In this document: positions 62,980-64,000 of the stretch, piece after piece
Numbering within the stretch: the stretch's first letter is position 1
How the letters are laid out: the number at the start of each line of letters is the position of its first letter
Assembly (NCBI GenBank): GCA_937891825.1
Contig: CALAHN010000089.1
Coordinates: 1 to 64,000, forward strand
Reading direction: 5' to 3'
Source: an uncultured Alphaproteobacteria bacterium
GTDB taxonomy: Bacteria; Pseudomonadota; Alphaproteobacteria; Bin95
DNA: 64,000 nt
The notes under the pieces: generated by a model
What the model was told of the DNA's origin: nothing
What the model saw: only the letters and a program-made list of their open reading frames with translations
The model's database searches: none
Translations under genes and position numbers: made by a program

Positions 62980-64000
62980 CGTTGCGCCGGACTGGTACGC
63001 AGCGTCAGCCGGTGCGCCGGGGTCTGGAGCGGCGCGAGCGCGCTATACCGGCCGTCCCGCCAGTTCTCCGCCATGCTCGAGCGGTTCGGCGAGAACAGGC
63101 GGCCGCTCTGGCCGGGGCCTGCGATCATCCGGGCGGCTTCCAGGTCGGCCAGATCGAAGATCGCGCGGAAGCTCGGCCCATGGCCCTGGCCGAATGGGTC
63201 CGCGCCGTCGGCGATGCGAAAGGCGGCGCGGTTGACGGTTTCCTGGGCGCCGGGCGCCGGCAGGCGGATATCGAAGATCCGGTTGAGCACGGGAATGAAA
63301 CCGAAAGCCATATGCCGAAACCTTGCCTGATGGGCGTCGCCCCAATGCCAGCCTTGCGGGTCGTCGCCATAATTTTTACGAAGCCAGACATGGGCGCGCG
63401 TCAGGCTCTCGGCCAGAGCCGTCGCGCAGGTTTCAACGCTGTCCGTCGCAACGTCGTCGCACCAGACCGGCCGCCTGGTCAGGATACGGGCGAGCGGCTC
63501 TGCCCGAAGGCTGTTCCAGTCCTCGAATGCTTCCTGCATTTCATCGGCGAAGATCGTGCGCATGGCTTCCCGCATCCAGGCGAAGAAGATCAGCGGCTCC
63601 GCCGCCGCCATGGGCGTCGCGCCGTCCCAGGCCCGCAGGGCTGCGGCCAACGGCGCGTCGGCCTGGCGGAGCGGGGCTTCGTCGAGGGTCGCCAGCATGA
63701 GCGGCAGGAGGTCCCGGGCGATCGGCGACGCATTGTCGAACTGCAGGGCCTGCATGGCGTCCGCATCGGCGCCGCCGCCTGCCGCCGCCATGGCCTGGAG
63801 GGCTTGCTCGATCACGGCAAAGCGGCCTGGATAGCCCCATTCCCGACCGAGCGGGATCGGGTAATCGGAAGGCGCGAGCTGGTTATTGGCGTTCGCGACC
63901 CACCCTTGGGCCGGCTGGAAGGTCTGGGGCATCGTGTCGACATCGGCGAAACCGACCCAATCCCCGGCCGCGCCAGCGCCATCGGCGGGCATATAGCCGT
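62976..64000 (-). CDS. Penicillin acylase family protein (N-terminal part outside window)
   Basis: C-terminal ~340 residues of an Ntn-hydrolase of the penicillin G/cephalosporin/quorum-signal acylase family; the frame runs off the window end so the signal peptide, alpha chain and nucleophile Ser are not seen. WVGFADVDTMPQTFQPAQGWVANANNQLAP (conserved Asn of the beta chain), the helical PLMLATLDEA/AAALRAWDG region and a C-terminal GPSFRAIFDLADLEAARMIAGPGQSGRLFSPN are typical. The function could be acyl-homoserine-lactone or beta-lactam acylation/hydrolysis. Overlaps the DUF2306-like gene by 4 bases. Confidence 0.9.
   Translation of the reverse strand, partial: GYMPADGAGAAGDWVGFADVDTMPQTFQPAQGWVANANNQLAPSDYPIPLGREWGYPGRFAVIEQALQAMAAAGGGADADAMQALQFDNASPIARDLLPLMLATLDEAPLRQADAPLAAALRAWDGATPMAAAEPLIFFAWMREAMRTIFADEMQEAFEDWNSLRAEPLARILTRRPVWCDDVATDSVETCATALAESLTRAHVWLRKNYGDDPQGWHWGDAHQARFRHMAFGFIPVLNRIFDIRLPAPGAQETVNRAAFRIADGADPFGQGHGPSFRAIFDLADLEAARMIAGPGQSGRLFSPNRSSMAENWRDGRYSALAPLQTPAHRLTLRTSPAQR

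Overview
The window is a dense, GC-rich (strong G/C wobble bias) chromosomal segment of an alphaproteobacterium. The markers are an ATP12-type F1-ATPase assembly chaperone, a cycM-kdsB-pheA neighbourhood, membrane-anchored cytochrome c of the CycM type, YejABEF, TRAP transporters and many 4-bp ATGA/GTGA overlaps. About 62 protein genes are supported. I see no rRNA, tRNA, CRISPR array, insertion sequence or prophage gene, and no stretch over 300 bases without a gene. The genes at both ends are cut by the window borders.

Layout. (1) 1-1115: end of a phytanoyl-CoA dioxygenase-like gene and a hotdog thioesterase. (2) 1227-11973: a nonulosonic-acid locus. A wbpG/pseA-type N-acetyl-sugar amidotransferase with its own HisH-like and HisF-like partners (plus strand), two GT-B-like surface-glycan genes (divergent), and a complete pseB-pseC-pseF-pseG/H-pseI set (minus strand). 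Together these should make CMP-pseudaminic acid, probably with an acetamidino group, for flagellin or surface polysaccharide. (3) 11997-17526: PQQ sugar dehydrogenase fused to cytochrome c, a LUD protein, pheA, kdsB, cycM and hisN. (4) 17580-24164: yejABEF peptide ABC transporter and a GhrA-type reductase. (5) 24177-27735: folK, folP and a CHASE2 adenylate cyclase. (6) 27809-31369: a PLP decarboxylase, a PEP-mutase/isocitrate-lyase family enzyme, speE and speD. (7) 31569-38193: an atypical enolase paralogue, a PAT-type acetyltransferase, MFS transporter, SDR, metallo-beta-lactamase-fold hydrolase, luciferase-like monooxygenase and alpha/beta hydrolase. (8) 38170-42624: acyl-CoA ligase with a TRAP transporter. 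(9) 42698-49424: CopD-like protein, small membrane protein, alaX-sseA-metC, a TPR/arginine-methyltransferase-like fusion and an FAD monooxygenase. (10) 49441-55870: FMO-type monooxygenase divergent from hyuA-hyuB-esterase, followed by a short SelW-like gene with an in-frame TGA. (11) 55867-64000: ATP12, HAD phosphatase, RluC, CrcB, RarA, HtrA, threonine ammonia-lyase, DUF2306-like protein and part of a penicillin acylase.

The observation I rate highest is at 55646-55870. A 74-codon SelW/Rdx-family gene reads through a TGA placed exactly at the Sec position of the CxxU redox motif, with a hairpin 21 bases downstream that fits a bacterial SECIS element. It would be missed by standard gene calling. 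Other points of note are the TPR plus PRMT7/9-like methyltransferase fusion, the enolase paralogue with a catalytic His replaced by Ala, the PseG-PseH fusion inside an acetamidino-pseudaminate locus, and a terminator-like hairpin between speD and speE.
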